64,000 bases of DNA from the NCBI GenBank assembly GCA_016934035.1, contig JAFGTP010000011.1, positions 124,486-188,485 on the forward strand, in the 5' to 3' direction. Numbering within the stretch: position 1 is the first letter of the stretch; every line of letters starts with the position of its first letter. This document shows positions 1 through 8,925 of this stretch, piece after piece. The translations under genes were made by a program, and so were the position numbers. The notes beneath the pieces are model-generated. The model was not told the origin of the DNA. It saw only the letters and a program-made list of their open reading frames with translations, and did not search any database. Origin of the DNA: Fidelibacterota bacterium. Lineage in GTDB: Bacteria; Fidelibacterota; UBA2242; JAFGTP01.

Positions 1-434
1 CCGGCAGTGAAAAGGTCATAGAACTCCATGGAAATATCATGAGAAATTACTGTATTGATTGTAAAAAATACTATGAACTGGATGAATTTGAGTCAATATA
101 CGAACACACTGAAAATCATATTCCAAAATGTAATTGTGGCGGATTGATTCGTCCTGATGTTGTCTGGTTTGGTGAACAATTGCCTCGGAAAGCACTAGAA
201 AAGGCCTTTCAGACAGCGGAAGAAGCAGACCTTTTTTTTACCATCGGTACTTCGGCATATGTGCGGCCTGCTGCAGACCTGCCTATCATTGCCCTGCAAA
301 ACGGGGCTTATGTCATTGAAATCAATCCCTCCAAAACCGGATTGACTAATTTTACCCATTTACACCTGCAGGGGAAAAGTGGTGAAATTTTACCTAAATT
401 ATTAGAAGAAATTAGTTTAAATTTAAAGCAATAA
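1..434 (+). CDS. Sir2-family NAD-dependent protein deacylase, C-terminal part
   Basis: The reading frame is open from base 3 to the stop at 432-434, so the gene starts before the window; the first in-frame ATG at 39 is internal. The visible part begins GSEKVIELHGN, the sirtuin motif whose His is the general base for NAD-dependent deacylation. It is followed by a zinc ribbon with C-x2-C (CIDC) and C-x-C (CNC) pairs, the segment RPDVVWFGEQLP, the NAD-binding GTSAYVRPAADLP and the C-terminal VIEINPSKT. These match the CobB/SIR2 class in order and spacing. It is cytosolic. It is separated by 15 bp from the TPR lipoprotein gene and may be the head of that run. Confidence in the family is high; the substrate (acetyl, succinyl or other acyl lysine) cannot be told from this part. 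Confidence 0.93.
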   Translation, partial: GSEKVIELHGNIMRNYCIDCKKYYELDEFESIYEHTENHIPKCNCGGLIRPDVVWFGEQLPRKALEKAFQTAEEADLFFTIGTSAYVRPAADLPIIALQNGAYVIEINPSKTGLTNFTHLHLQGKSGEILPKLLEEISLNLKQ

Positions 435-449
435 TTCGGGGAAATAATT

Positions 450-2501
450 TTGAGAAGAATTGAAAAAATCCTTTTGCTCTTAACAATCACAACGGTCATG
501 TCCTGTGCCTATTACAATACTTTTTACAATGCTCGGCTATACTATGAAATGGGTATTAAAGATTACCGGGAAAGCCTGACCAAAACCAATGCCACCTATA
601 CCAAGAAAAATTTTGACATTGCCATTGAAAAATCCGAAAGAATATTAGCGAAATATCCGGATAGCAAATATATCGATGACGCCCAGTTTATCATCGCTGT
701 AAGTAATTATTACAAAGAAAATTACCGAAAAGCGAAAAAAGAAATTGAAACTTTTTTCAACTTATACCCTGACAGCGAATTAAAAACGGAAATGGACATG
801 TGGTATGGCCGTGTTTTTTGGAAAATGGGCAATCCGGAGATGGCAATTCACCATTGGAAACAGATGGCCCCGGAGGTCAAGGACAATGAACTTAAATCCG
901 AAATGTTCTACTCCATCGGTGAAGTTTTTGAGGAGCTGAATAAAAGTGACTCTGCTATCTATTATTATGATAAAACCACAAAGGTCCGGGGCGGATCCGA
1001 AAAACACGGACTGGCTCAATATCATATCGCTGAACTTTATCTCAAACTGGGAGACATGGACAAAGCCATTGATAATATTGAAAAAGTGGGCCAGTTCAAC
1101 ATTTCCGATGAGTTGAAGCAAAAACGTCAGCTACTGCTGCTGAAAACCTATCGCCAGGCAGGGGAATATAAAAAAGCGGAAAAAACCATTTATAAAAAAC
1201 TCAATGATGAAAAAAATAAGGATTTTTGGGACCAGCTGGAACTGGAACTGGCTTTGATTTTCAAAGATCAGGGAGACACCGCATCGGCTATGTCCCGGTT
1301 TAAATCCATCGTAGACAATAAAACCTATGCCAAAAGCATTGCGTCAGCTTCAGCCTATTACCACATAGGCATGATGTTTCTGATGGATTTTCATCGTTAT
1401 GACGCCGCTGCAAAAAATTTTGGTCTGGTGAAAGGCGAAAATAAAAACTGCGAGTATGTTTTTGATGCTGAACAGAGAGTGCAGCAATTAAAACGATTTG
1501 AAAAGATAAACGCCTCTTTATTGATAACAAAACCGGTTGTAAGAGAGATTTTGACCAATTTAAACTCACCCCAAGAAATTGAAATTGACACAGTAGCCCT
1601 GGATACCACACTGAAAACCCAGGAGGAGATAAAACAGGAACTGGAAGCAGACCAGGCGGAAAAAGTAACAAAACCCGTCCAGATTGATACCCTGAAGACC
1701 TTTGAACAATACTATAACGCTCTCTACGAGATGGCTGAATTATATTACTTTGATTTTAATTTTCAGGACAGTGCAAAATACTACTTGCGGGAAATTGCTG
1801 CATCGCAATATTTCAATCCTTTTGTGGAACAATCGCTCTATGCGCTGTATTATATCAGTGATCTGGAAAAGGATATCAATCTCGCCAATTTTTACAAAGA
1901 AACCCTACAGGAGAAGAATCCCGACTCACCCTATTTATCCTTCCTTGAAACCGGAAAGGTTCAGCTGCCAGAAACCAATGAGACTGAAAAATTGACCTTT
2001 CAAAAAGCTGAGAGCTATATTCCGGACAAACCTGACAGCGCCATTATCCTTTTTAAGCAATTGGCTGAATATGAAAATCCGTATCAGGGGAAAAGTGTCG
2101 CCAATATTGCCTGGCTGATGGAAAATGAAAAATATGATCTGCAGAACAGCATCCGCTGGTACCAGGTGGTGGCTGATTCGTTTCCCAATGAAGAAGCTGC
2201 GGTACTGGCCAAAGAAAAATTGCAAATCCTCAATGCTCTGGCTACTTCGCTTCAAAAACCACCGGAAGAAAAACCGGCTAAAGATGAAGTTCTGCCGGCA
2301 ACAGTGCCCTCAGACACTATTTCTGCTATCGGTACGCCTGCCGAGTTGCCGGATTCCACCAATCAGCAAAAAGCCATTGAAAACATTCCTGATAGTATTC
2401 AGATTGAAAAGGTCAAGGAAGCCGGGAATGATGCTGTACAAAATAAAGGGAACTCAGAAGAAAATGAAAAAACTATGCCAGTCAAAAATATTAAAAAATG
2501 A
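450..2501 (+). CDS. TPR-repeat lipoprotein
   Basis: A 683-residue exported protein. It starts with TTG at 450, preceded by GGGGA at 438-442. The N-terminus is a lipoprotein signal with Cys19 after a hydrophobic stretch (TTVMSC), so it is probably membrane anchored. The body, roughly residues 25-350 and 410-610, is helical with repeated TPR-type pairs (for example SKYIDDAQFIIAVSNYY and KHGLAQYHIAELYLKLGD). This resembles the tetratricopeptide lipoproteins of FCB bacteria that scaffold envelope complexes. The last 70 residues are rich in Pro, Glu and Lys and probably disordered. Its 3' end overlaps pyrK by 38 bp, so the two are translationally linked. No specific partner can be named. Confidence 0.85.
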   Translation: MRRIEKILLLLTITTVMSCAYYNTFYNARLYYEMGIKDYRESLTKTNATYTKKNFDIAIEKSERILAKYPDSKYIDDAQFIIAVSNYYKENYRKAKKEIETFFNLYPDSELKTEMDMWYGRVFWKMGNPEMAIHHWKQMAPEVKDNELKSEMFYSIGEVFEELNKSDSAIYYYDKTTKVRGGSEKHGLAQYHIAELYLKLGDMDKAIDNIEKVGQFNISDELKQKRQLLLLKTYRQAGEYKKAEKTIYKKLNDEKNKDFWDQLELELALIFKDQGDTASAMSRFKSIVDNKTYAKSIASASAYYHIGMMFLMDFHRYDAAAKNFGLVKGENKNCEYVFDAEQRVQQLKRFEKINASLLITKPVVREILTNLNSPQEIEIDTVALDTTLKTQEEIKQELEADQAEKVTKPVQIDTLKTFEQYYNALYEMAELYYFDFNFQDSAKYYLREIAASQYFNPFVEQSLYALYYISDLEKDINLANFYKETLQEKNPDSPYLSFLETGKVQLPETNETEKLTFQKAESYIPDKPDSAIILFKQLAEYENPYQGKSVANIAWLMENEKYDLQNSIRWYQVVADSFPNEEAAVLAKEKLQILNALATSLQKPPEEKPAKDEVLPATVPSDTISAIGTPAELPDSTNQQKAIENIPDSIQIEKVKEAGNDAVQNKGNSEENEKTMPVKNIKK

Positions 2502-3234
2502 GCAGTTAGCTGATCAATATTGGAAACTCGTTTTCGATTGTCCGGAAATCGCTAATGAAGCGCTGCCGGGACAGTTTATCGAAGTCTATTTCGATCATTC
2601 GTTGAAAATTTTTCCTCGTCCTTTTAGCATAGCAAAAGTTGAGCATGATGCCCTGGAACTGATTTACAAAGTAATTGGGTCCCAGACAGAAATCATGGCC
2701 TCCTGGAAGCCCGGCGAAACTGTGCAAATATTGGGTCCCCTTGGCAATTTTTTCGTCATATCCGATGATACAAAAACGCATATTTTAGTTGGAGGTGGTG
2801 TTGGCCTTGCCCCTATGGTTTTTATGAGTGAAGTATTAAAGGAAAAGAATTTTTTGTTTTTCTGTGGCGGCCGTAATGGCAGAGAATATTTTCCGGAAGT
2901 TCATGATCCAGTCAGAAGAATAATATCAACCGATGACGGATCTGTTGGCTTTCACGGCAATGTTGTCCAATGCCTGGAAAAGGAGATAGCTGCGATTGAA
3001 ACCCCCGTTGTTATCTATGCCTGTGGCCCGGAAAAAATGTGTGAGGCCCTCAAATATTTCGGTGAAAAGCACAATATTCCGGTACAAATTTCCATGGAGA
3101 CCATTATGGCTTGCGGCATGGGATTATGCCAGGGTTGTGCCCTAAAAACCTATGATGAAAATGGGAATGATAAAATATCACTGGTCTGCAAAGATGGGCC
3201 GATTTTTAAAGGAGAAGAAATAAATTTTGGTTGA
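2464..3234 (+). CDS. pyrK: dihydroorotate dehydrogenase electron-transfer subunit
   Basis: A 256-residue iron-sulfur flavoprotein that passes electrons between the type 1B dihydroorotate dehydrogenase PyrD and NAD+. It has the FAD-binding RPFS (residues 52-55), the NAD-binding GGGVGLAPM (110-118) and a C-terminal [2Fe-2S] site with Cys217, Cys222, Cys225 and Cys242. The open frame runs much further upstream, but that part is only a shadow of the TPR gene. I chose ATG 2464 because it has AGAAG just upstream and gives the normal family length. It overlaps the TPR gene by 38 bp and pyrD by 8 bp. It acts in the cytosol in pyrimidine synthesis. Confidence 0.95.
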   Translation: MKKLCQSKILKNEQLADQYWKLVFDCPEIANEALPGQFIEVYFDHSLKIFPRPFSIAKVEHDALELIYKVIGSQTEIMASWKPGETVQILGPLGNFFVISDDTKTHILVGGGVGLAPMVFMSEVLKEKNFLFFCGGRNGREYFPEVHDPVRRIISTDDGSVGFHGNVVQCLEKEIAAIETPVVIYACGPEKMCEALKYFGEKHNIPVQISMETIMACGMGLCQGCALKTYDENGNDKISLVCKDGPIFKGEEINFG

Positions 3235-4141
3235 TTTGAGCGTCGAACTTTCAGAAAAATTGCTGTTAAAGAACCCCCTCATGACAGCTTCGGGCACCTT
3301 TGGGTATGGTGATGAAGTCACTGATTTTGTCGACACCAACCTATACGGGGGCATCGTTTCAAAATCCCTCAGCCTCAATCCCAGAGTTGGCAACCCGCCG
3401 CCACGAATAGTCGAGACACCCGGTGGCATGATCAATTCCATTGGCCTGGCGAATATCGGTTTGGATCGCTTTCTGGAGGAAAAAGAAGAATATTTCCACA
3501 ATTTTGAAGGTCAACTGATCGTCAACATCGCCGGTCAGGAAGATGACGAATTTTATACCATTCTCAAACGGCTGGACCGGGTAAACTGGGTCAGGGGATT
3601 TGAGATAAATGTTTCCTGCCCCAACGTCAAAAAAGGGGGAATCCAGTTTGGCACCGATCCGGATTTCATGTTCAAACTGATTGCCCCGATGCGGGACCTG
3701 ACAGATAAATTTCTGATGATCAAATTATCCCCCAATGTGACTGATATTGCAAAAATGGCGGTCAAAGTACAGGAGGCAAAATGTGATGCTGTCTCCATGA
3801 TCAATACGCTGTATGGAGCAGCTATTGATATCTATACGCGCAAACCAAAAATAAATACAGTCATTGGCGGATTGTCTGGCCCAGCAGTTAAACCCGTCGC
3901 TCTGGCCAATATCATCAAAGCCAGAAAAGCCATTGATATTCCAATTGTTGGCATCGGGGGAATTACAAATGGGGATGATGTTATTGAATTTTTACTGGCC
4001 GGTGCATCGGCAGTGCAATTGGGCACTGTCCATTTTTTCGATCCTTTAGCTGTGGTAAAAATTCACCAATTCCTGCAGCAATACCTGGAATCGCAAAACC
4101 TGAACACCATCAAGGAATTAATTGGAAAAGCCCTGATATGA
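3227..4141 (+). CDS. pyrD: dihydroorotate dehydrogenase, class 1B catalytic subunit
   Basis: A 304-residue FMN enzyme that oxidises dihydroorotate to orotate. The N-terminus (NPLMTASGTFGYGDE) and the active-site segment FEINVSCPNVKKGG are typical of class 1. Cys131 as catalytic base and the adjoining pyrK mark it as class 1B (NAD-linked heterotetramer). The phosphate-binding GIGGITNGDDVIEFLLAGA is near residues 244-262. The start is TTG at 3227, overlapping pyrK by 8 bp, with GGAG at 3211 a little far upstream; TTG 3236 is an alternative. It overlaps the next gene by 4 bp (ATGA). Confidence 0.96.
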   Translation: MVDLSVELSEKLLLKNPLMTASGTFGYGDEVTDFVDTNLYGGIVSKSLSLNPRVGNPPPRIVETPGGMINSIGLANIGLDRFLEEKEEYFHNFEGQLIVNIAGQEDDEFYTILKRLDRVNWVRGFEINVSCPNVKKGGIQFGTDPDFMFKLIAPMRDLTDKFLMIKLSPNVTDIAKMAVKVQEAKCDAVSMINTLYGAAIDIYTRKPKINTVIGGLSGPAVKPVALANIIKARKAIDIPIVGIGGITNGDDVIEFLLAGASAVQLGTVHFFDPLAVVKIHQFLQQYLESQNLNTIKELIGKALI

Positions 4142-4629
4142 ACAAATTGCTGATAATCACGGCCCTTTTCATTTTTATTTTCAATTGTGCTTCATCGCCC
4201 AGGTATCACACTGGTGGTGCAGTCCGGTCTGAAAAAAAGACAACCCTGCCGGTTTCATCACCCTCCAGAAGGATTGCCCTTGATGAAGTTGACCAATCTA
4301 ATGTTCCCCTGATGACTATTCAAAAAAGTAAATCCGCAGTTCTCACTTCATCCTATTATGGTGATGATTTTCATGGCAGGAAAACGGCCAGTGGTGAGAT
4401 TTTCAATATGTACGAAAAGACTGCGGCTCATAAAGAACTTCCGTTGGGTACGATTTTAAATGTAACTTACTTGAAAACAGGAAAATCCGTGATTGTCAAA
4501 GTGAATGACCGGGGGCCCTATATTGAAGGCCGGGACCTTGACCTGTCCTATGGCGCTGCAAAAAAAATCGGCCTTGTTGCCGAGGGTGTCGGTAAAGTAA
4601 AAGTGACTGTTATACAGTGGGGTGAATAA
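4138..4629 (+). CDS. RlpA-like double-psi beta-barrel lipoprotein
   Basis: A 163-residue lipoprotein with the acylation Cys at position 17 (FIFNCASS). Residues about 61-163 form the RlpA double-psi beta-barrel: SSYYGDDFHGRKTASGE, a Glu-containing stretch KTAAHKELPLGT, and VKVNDRGPYIEGRDLDLSYGAAKKIGL. The DRGPY and DLS elements are the family signature. RlpA proteins bind or cleave denuded peptidoglycan at the division site. There is no SPOR domain here, so septal targeting would have to work differently. The start codon overlaps the pyrD stop by 4 bp, which suggests translational coupling. Confidence 0.9.
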   Translation: MNKLLIITALFIFIFNCASSPRYHTGGAVRSEKKTTLPVSSPSRRIALDEVDQSNVPLMTIQKSKSAVLTSSYYGDDFHGRKTASGEIFNMYEKTAAHKELPLGTILNVTYLKTGKSVIVKVNDRGPYIEGRDLDLSYGAAKKIGLVAEGVGKVKVTVIQWGE

Positions 4630-4649
4630 GTAATCACAAAGAGGGGAAA

Positions 4650-5489
4650 ATGAAGAAAAGTCTGCTGACACGAATTTTAATTGGAATAATTGGAATACCG
4701 GCCATTTTGTATGTGATTTATATTGGGGGATTTTCCTTTTTAGCTTTTATGGCAATTGTTTCAGCCATTAGCCAATATGAATTTTATAAAATGTTTCGTG
4801 CTCATAAAGGGCTTGAGAGTTACTATGTGCATGCCATTATTTTTGGATTTATATGGCTCTTAATTACCTATTTTGCACCGGAATATTTCTATCACGCCGT
4901 GCTGGTTCCTACCATGCTTTTCCTGATATTAAATCTGCGGGGCGATATTATTCGCTCCACGGAAAAATTCTCCATAACCGTAGCCGGATATCTTTACATT
5001 CCTGTTTTGATTTCCACACTGGTCATGATTCGTCAGTTATGGAATTATTCCATTATGAAAGATGGAGGTTCCTGGAAAATGGTCATGGTGCTTTTTGTTG
5101 CTGTCTGGATCAATGATACCTTTGCCTTTGCCTTCGGGTCCTTGTTCGGCCGACACAAGTTATCGCCCAAAATATCCCCGAATAAATCCAGAGAGGGAAG
5201 TATTGCAGGAATTATCGGTGCCACAATTACTGTTTTTATTTTTTATTTTTGCCATATGTTGCCGGAATTTTTTACACTTTACCACACGATGGTTTTGTCT
5301 CTCATCCTCGGAATATTTCCGCAATTGGGTGATCTGGCAGAATCCATGATGAAACGGGATTCAGGAGTCAAGGACTCCGGCACCCTTTTGTTGGGCCATG
5401 GCGGAGTATTAGACCGATTTGATGCTATTTTCATGACGGCGCCGGCTGTTTACCTGTTTTTAGATTTAAGCTTAAAACTGATCAAATAA
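4650..5489 (+). CDS. cdsA: phosphatidate cytidylyltransferase
   Basis: A 279-residue polytopic inner-membrane enzyme that makes CDP-diacylglycerol from phosphatidate and CTP. Several hydrophobic segments span the protein. The C-terminus carries the CdsA signature MMKRDSGVKDSGTLLLGHGG followed by VLDRFDA (from about residue 233), including the KD, HGG and DR-D residues needed for metal and CTP binding. ATG 4650 is preceded by GAGGGG. It lies 20 bp after the RlpA-like gene and 12 bp before the GlmU-like gene, so it sits inside the same forward run. Confidence 0.95.
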   Translation: MKKSLLTRILIGIIGIPAILYVIYIGGFSFLAFMAIVSAISQYEFYKMFRAHKGLESYYVHAIIFGFIWLLITYFAPEYFYHAVLVPTMLFLILNLRGDIIRSTEKFSITVAGYLYIPVLISTLVMIRQLWNYSIMKDGGSWKMVMVLFVAVWINDTFAFAFGSLFGRHKLSPKISPNKSREGSIAGIIGATITVFIFYFCHMLPEFFTLYHTMVLSLILGIFPQLGDLAESMMKRDSGVKDSGTLLLGHGGVLDRFDAIFMTAPAVYLFLDLSLKLIK

Positions 5490-5501
5490 GGAGAAATAAT
5501 C

Positions 5502-6656
5502 ATGTCCCCATCGGTAGAAGAATTTCTGCAGGACTTACAAGGGCAGCTCAACTATGACCATTCACCAATTGCCATTGTGCTTGCTGCCGGCCATGGAAAG
5601 CGAATCAAATCCAATATATCCAAAATGCTTCATGAAATATGGGGTGTTCCCACCTCGGTCCGTGTGATCAAAGCCGCAACTAAAGGCTTGAGATCGAACA
5701 ATTATATTGCTGTGGTTGGCATAAAGGCCATGGAAGTGGCCGATGCCATTGGAGGTGCACCCAGCGGTTTGTTTGCTTATCAGGCAGAACAATTGGGAAC
5801 AGGGCATGCAGCACGCGTGGCCCTGGATTTAATCGATTCTGCAAAAAATGTGGGCGATATTTATATTTTCCCGGGCGATATGGGACTGTTGACAGAAGCG
5901 GTGGTAACGGATTTTCAAAAAGCCTTTGATCGTTCCGGGTGCGGTATGATGATCCTAACCGGAATCTATGATGGTGACCCGATGGAAAATCATTATGGAA
6001 GAATTGTTCGCGTCCCGGCAACGGATATTGAGGGTAGGCCTTCTGATAATGATTACGATAAAGTGATTGAAATCAAGGAATATAAAGACCTTTTGGCTAT
6101 TACCGGAGATTACCTTCTGGAATTCAATGGACGGAGATATCGCTATACTAAGGAAGAATTGCTGGCCATTAAAGAGTATAATTCCGGTGTCTATGCCTGC
6201 CAGTTCGATCCGATCAATAAACATATTCGTGATATTGGCACAGACAATGCCCAGGGCGAAATCTATATTACGGATTTAATCAAAAAATTCAACGATGAAG
6301 GCATTGCTGTGAATGCCCATCCCGCCCTGGTCAATGAAGCGGTTATGGGATTTAATACCAAAAGTGTGCTTTATGATATGAACAATATATACAGGGCCGC
6401 TATCTATGAAAAATTAAAGGACCTGATCACCTTTGAAGACAAAGATGATTTCTTTATTGCCGATGAGGTGGTGGAACAATTGCTGGAAATGGCTGAAGAA
6501 CACACGGTTTTGGATATCTACATCGGCAAGGGTGTTTATATCGGCCCTGAGGTGAAACTGTCACGATTTGTGACCATTGAGCGAAATTGTATTTTGACCG
6601 CCAATATGACCTTAGGCGAAGAAGCCTTTGTCAATCAAAACAGTGTGATCGAATGA
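5502..6656 (+). CDS. GlmU-like sugar-1-phosphate uridylyltransferase, short form
   Basis: A 384-residue nucleotidyltransferase. The Rossmann-like N-terminal half has [13 protein letters not shown] (residues 25-37) with SKMLHEIWG, then [11 protein letters not shown] and FPGDMGLL, matching the GlmU pyrophosphorylase domain (UTP + GlcNAc-1-P to UDP-GlcNAc). NSGVYAC and [10 protein letters not shown] are also GlmU-type. GlmU is normally about 450-460 residues with a left-handed beta-helix acetyltransferase. Here only about 50 residues with two or three hexapeptide turns follow before the stop, so the acetyltransferase active site is missing. There is also a 20-residue N-terminal extension. It is probably a monofunctional UDP-sugar pyrophosphorylase; the sugar is uncertain. 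Confidence 0.85.
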   Translation: MSPSVEEFLQDLQGQLNYDHSPIAIVLAAGHGKRIKSNISKMLHEIWGVPTSVRVIKAATKGLRSNNYIAVVGIKAMEVADAIGGAPSGLFAYQAEQLGTGHAARVALDLIDSAKNVGDIYIFPGDMGLLTEAVVTDFQKAFDRSGCGMMILTGIYDGDPMENHYGRIVRVPATDIEGRPSDNDYDKVIEIKEYKDLLAITGDYLLEFNGRRYRYTKEELLAIKEYNSGVYACQFDPINKHIRDIGTDNAQGEIYITDLIKKFNDEGIAVNAHPALVNEAVMGFNTKSVLYDMNNIYRAAIYEKLKDLITFEDKDDFFIADEVVEQLLEMAEEHTVLDIYIGKGVYIGPEVKLSRFVTIERNCILTANMTLGEEAFVNQNSVIE

Positions 6657-6669
6657 AATGGAGGAAATA

Positions 6670-7269
6670 ATGAGAAAAGTTTTAATATTAAGCCTGTTCG
6701 CCATTTTCACCTTGACGATGTTTCATTGTGAACGAGAAATTGAAAATAAAATAGTCATTCAACTGAATCGTGAAAAGGCGCCTGTGACCGTAGAAAATTT
6801 TTTGACCTACTGTAATGAAGGCTTTTATGAAGGGACAATTTTTCATCGGGTGATTGATGGGTTCATGATTCAGGGGGGCGGCCATACAGCCGACATGACA
6901 GAAAAACCAACCCATGCTCCGATCAAAAATGAAGCGAATAACGGCCTCAGCAATAAAAGAGGCACTATCGCGATGGCAAGGACCAATGACCCTCACTCTG
7001 CCACAGCCCAGTTTTATATCAATGTTGTAGACAACGACCGTCTGGATTATAGTGAGTCCCAGGGAGTCCGTTGGGGATACTGTGTTTTTGGGGAAGTCAT
7101 CGAGGGTATGGATGTGGTTGATCGAATCAAAATCACCCAAACAAAAGCCCTGCCTGGCGGTATGCGGGATGTTCCGGTTTATCCGATAACCATTCAAAAA
7201 GTGAAGGTCAAAGGTGATCGGGTTACCTTAGGAATCAGCTTCGGTGCATCGCAAGAGACTCCTCAATAA
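6670..7269 (+). CDS. cyclophilin-type peptidyl-prolyl isomerase, exported
   Basis: A 199-residue protein that isomerises prolyl bonds. I chose ATG 6670 over ATG 6658 because a strong GGAGGA (6660-6665) lies just ahead of it. Residues 1-20 form an export signal ending in Cys20 (TMFHC), so it may be a lipoprotein, although the lipobox is poor. The cyclophilin core is complete: [14 protein letters not shown] with catalytic Arg60 and Gln68, [19 protein letters not shown] and [14 protein letters not shown]. It probably acts in the periplasm on exported proteins. It is the last gene of the forward run, with a terminator 28 bp downstream. Confidence 0.93.
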   Translation: MRKVLILSLFAIFTLTMFHCEREIENKIVIQLNREKAPVTVENFLTYCNEGFYEGTIFHRVIDGFMIQGGGHTADMTEKPTHAPIKNEANNGLSNKRGTIAMARTNDPHSATAQFYINVVDNDRLDYSESQGVRWGYCVFGEVIEGMDVVDRIKITQTKALPGGMRDVPVYPITIQKVKVKGDRVTLGISFGASQETPQ

Positions 7270-7296
7270 AGCCAATGAAAACTCCGCAAAATATTT

Positions 7297-7325
7297 GCCC
7301 GGTCTTTGTTACCGGGCTTTTTTTT
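7297..7325 (+). terminator. rho-independent terminator after the PPIase gene
   Basis: A perfect 7-bp stem, GCCCGGT (7297-7303) with ACCGGGC (7311-7317), a 7-nt loop and eight T residues (7318-7325). It closes the housekeeping run. Confidence 0.93.
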
Positions 7326-7406
7326 ATAAAAAATTTTCTGGTTCAGACAACCTTTTAGTCTTCGGGCTGGTCTATATTCCGGTTTTTAAAAAGAAGGAGA
7401 AAAAAA

Positions 7407-7733
7407 ATGAAGAAAATGATATATTTGGCTTTTATCTTGTTTTTGCTGGCAGCCTCTGTATTTGCTAATACTCCGGCGGTAAAAATCAATCAGGAAGTAC
7501 CCACGATTTTGATTGATACAGATAAAGAAAATTTTGATATTCGGGTCATGTACGCTTTTGTAAAACTTTACCAGATCAATGAAAAATTTGATCTGGGCCA
7601 GGTTGTTATCAAAATCAATGATGAAAATGCAGAGGAACTGAAAGTTCTGGTGAGAAAATGTGATTTGGAAAAATTGGCTAATCGTGAGATAGATTACAAG
7701 ACCTTTATTCGAGATTATGCTAAATTCATATAA
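7407..7733 (+). CDS. small exported protein of unknown function
   Basis: A 108-residue protein with a clear signal peptide (MKKMIYLAFILFLLAASVFA, probable cut after residue 20), so it is probably periplasmic. ATG 7407 has AAGGAG a few bases ahead. The mature part of about 88 residues is mixed alpha/beta and charged, with no cysteines and no motif I recognise (KINQEVPTILIDTDKENF, then DLGQVVIKINDENAEEL). It stands alone between two terminators, so it is probably transcribed by itself. I cannot assign a function. Confidence 0.75.
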   Translation: MKKMIYLAFILFLLAASVFANTPAVKINQEVPTILIDTDKENFDIRVMYAFVKLYQINEKFDLGQVVIKINDENAEELKVLVRKCDLEKLANREIDYKTFIRDYAKFI

Positions 7734-7763
7734 AATCGTACCATACTAATCCCCATCATCCGT

Positions 7764-7796
7764 AAAAGGCAATTTTATCCACTAAAATTGCCTTTT
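7764..7796 (+). terminator. long-stem rho-independent terminator
   Basis: A perfect 14-bp inverted repeat (7764-7777 with 7783-7796) around a 5-nt loop. A-rich and T-rich ends make it able to act in both directions. It ends the small exported-protein gene. Confidence 0.88.
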
Positions 7797-7838
7797 TACT
7801 TTTTATCCAATAAATTCCTAATCAAAAAAAGGACTGTC

Positions 7839-8303
7839 ATGGGCATCGAAATTGAGCGAAAATTTCTGGTCACATCCCGTAATTTTGAAAATCTGGCCAG
7901 GGCCAAACGAATCCTTCAGGGGTATCTTTGCAATGATCCAGAAAAAACTGTTCGTGTCCGTATTCATGAAAAAAAAGCCTATTTAACGGTTAAAAGCAAG
8001 GTCGTGAATCTCTCCCGACTGGAATTTGAATATGAAATTTCTGTGAAAGATGCAGAAAAAATGATGACACTGTGTCCACATATCATCGAAAAAGAGCGGT
8101 ATGAAATTTTTCATAAAAACCATCGCTGGGAAGTTGATAAATTTTTGGGAGAAAATGAAGGCCTGTTGCTGGCAGAAATCGAATTAGTAACCCCGGAAGA
8201 AAAATTTGAGAAACCGGACTGGATCGGTGAAGAAGTATCTCTGGATGAGCGGTATTTTAATTCATTTCTGGCTGAAAACCCTTACAAAAACTGGTCACTT
8301 TAA
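7839..8303 (+). CDS. CYTH-domain (triphosphate tunnel) protein
   Basis: A 154-residue cytosolic protein of the CYTH superfamily, whose bacterial members hydrolyse tripolyphosphate or related triphosphates. The signature ExExK is Glu4-Ile-Glu6-Arg-Lys8 (MGIEIERKFLV). The tunnel-lining charged strands follow in order: VRVRIHEKKAYLTVKSK, RLEFEYEI, EKERYEI and WEVDKFLGENEGLLLAEIELV. The frame is open further upstream, but that overlaps the preceding terminator; ATG 7839 with AAGGA upstream gives the usual family start. Length is typical of the short bacterial form. Confidence 0.93.
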   Translation: MGIEIERKFLVTSRNFENLARAKRILQGYLCNDPEKTVRVRIHEKKAYLTVKSKVVNLSRLEFEYEISVKDAEKMMTLCPHIIEKERYEIFHKNHRWEVDKFLGENEGLLLAEIELVTPEEKFEKPDWIGEEVSLDERYFNSFLAENPYKNWSL

Positions 8304-8339
8304 AGCCTTCTGAAATTTGCTAAATAAATTAATGTGAAT

Positions 8340-8816
8340 TTACCCTTCAAATTCTCTGGCAAAATTTTCTATTTTATTCTCATCGATATGGGAGACGGTT
8401 TCCGTAAAACCGGAGATTTTTTTGATGATTGCTTTTTCCAGAAAATTCATCCGTTCAAAATTAAATTCACCGCCAAACAATGCTTTGGTTTTCAGTTTGT
8501 TCAGAAAAGTTACATCAAAATTTTTTGTAAAATATTGTTGACTTTCTGCTCCTTCCTCCATGCAAGTGATAAAGAGACCCACCTTTTTCCGGCCCAGCAA
8601 ATTTTCATTTTTTTTGACGAATTTTTTCATTTTTCCCTGCACATGACCGGCATGAATGGAACACCCCAGAATTATATTTTCATAATTTTCAGGATTGAAA
8701 ACATCCTTGCGAAGATTTTTCACATCAACAGGCGTATCCTTTAATTTGGTTTTAAGGATATCGGATGATTTTTCAGCAGCCCCATGCTGAGAAATATAAA
8801 GTATTAACGTGCTCAT
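8340..8816 (-). CDS. flavodoxin-domain protein
   Basis: A 158-residue protein with a flavodoxin fold. The FMN phosphate loop is near the N-terminus (LILYISQHGAAEKSS), and the second loop region follows as NIILGCSIHAGHVQGKMKKF and VGLFITCMEEG. This resembles HemG-type flavodoxins (menaquinone-dependent protoporphyrinogen oxidase), but the similarity is not enough to assign that reaction. AAAGGAGA precedes ATG 8816 on the minus strand. The gene runs against its neighbours: convergent with the CYTH gene and divergent from the C69 peptidase gene, which it faces over about 110 bp. Confidence 0.82.
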   Translation of the reverse strand: MSTLILYISQHGAAEKSSDILKTKLKDTPVDVKNLRKDVFNPENYENIILGCSIHAGHVQGKMKKFVKKNENLLGRKKVGLFITCMEEGAESQQYFTKNFDVTFLNKLKTKALFGGEFNFERMNFLEKAIIKKISGFTETVSHIDENKIENFAREFEG

Positions 8817-8925
8817 AAATTCTCCTTTTTTAAAAAGTTAGGGGATATTAAGCATTTTATGGAAAAAATAACAAAAGTTTTTTATATTGCTCACGATTTT
8901 ATGATTCAAAATAAGAGAGGGAGAA

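Noticed and set aside
2125-2463. Upstream extension of the pyrK reading frame
   Set aside because: It lies inside the TPR gene in another frame, has Arg/Trp-rich shadow composition, and the PyrK family begins at ATG 2464.
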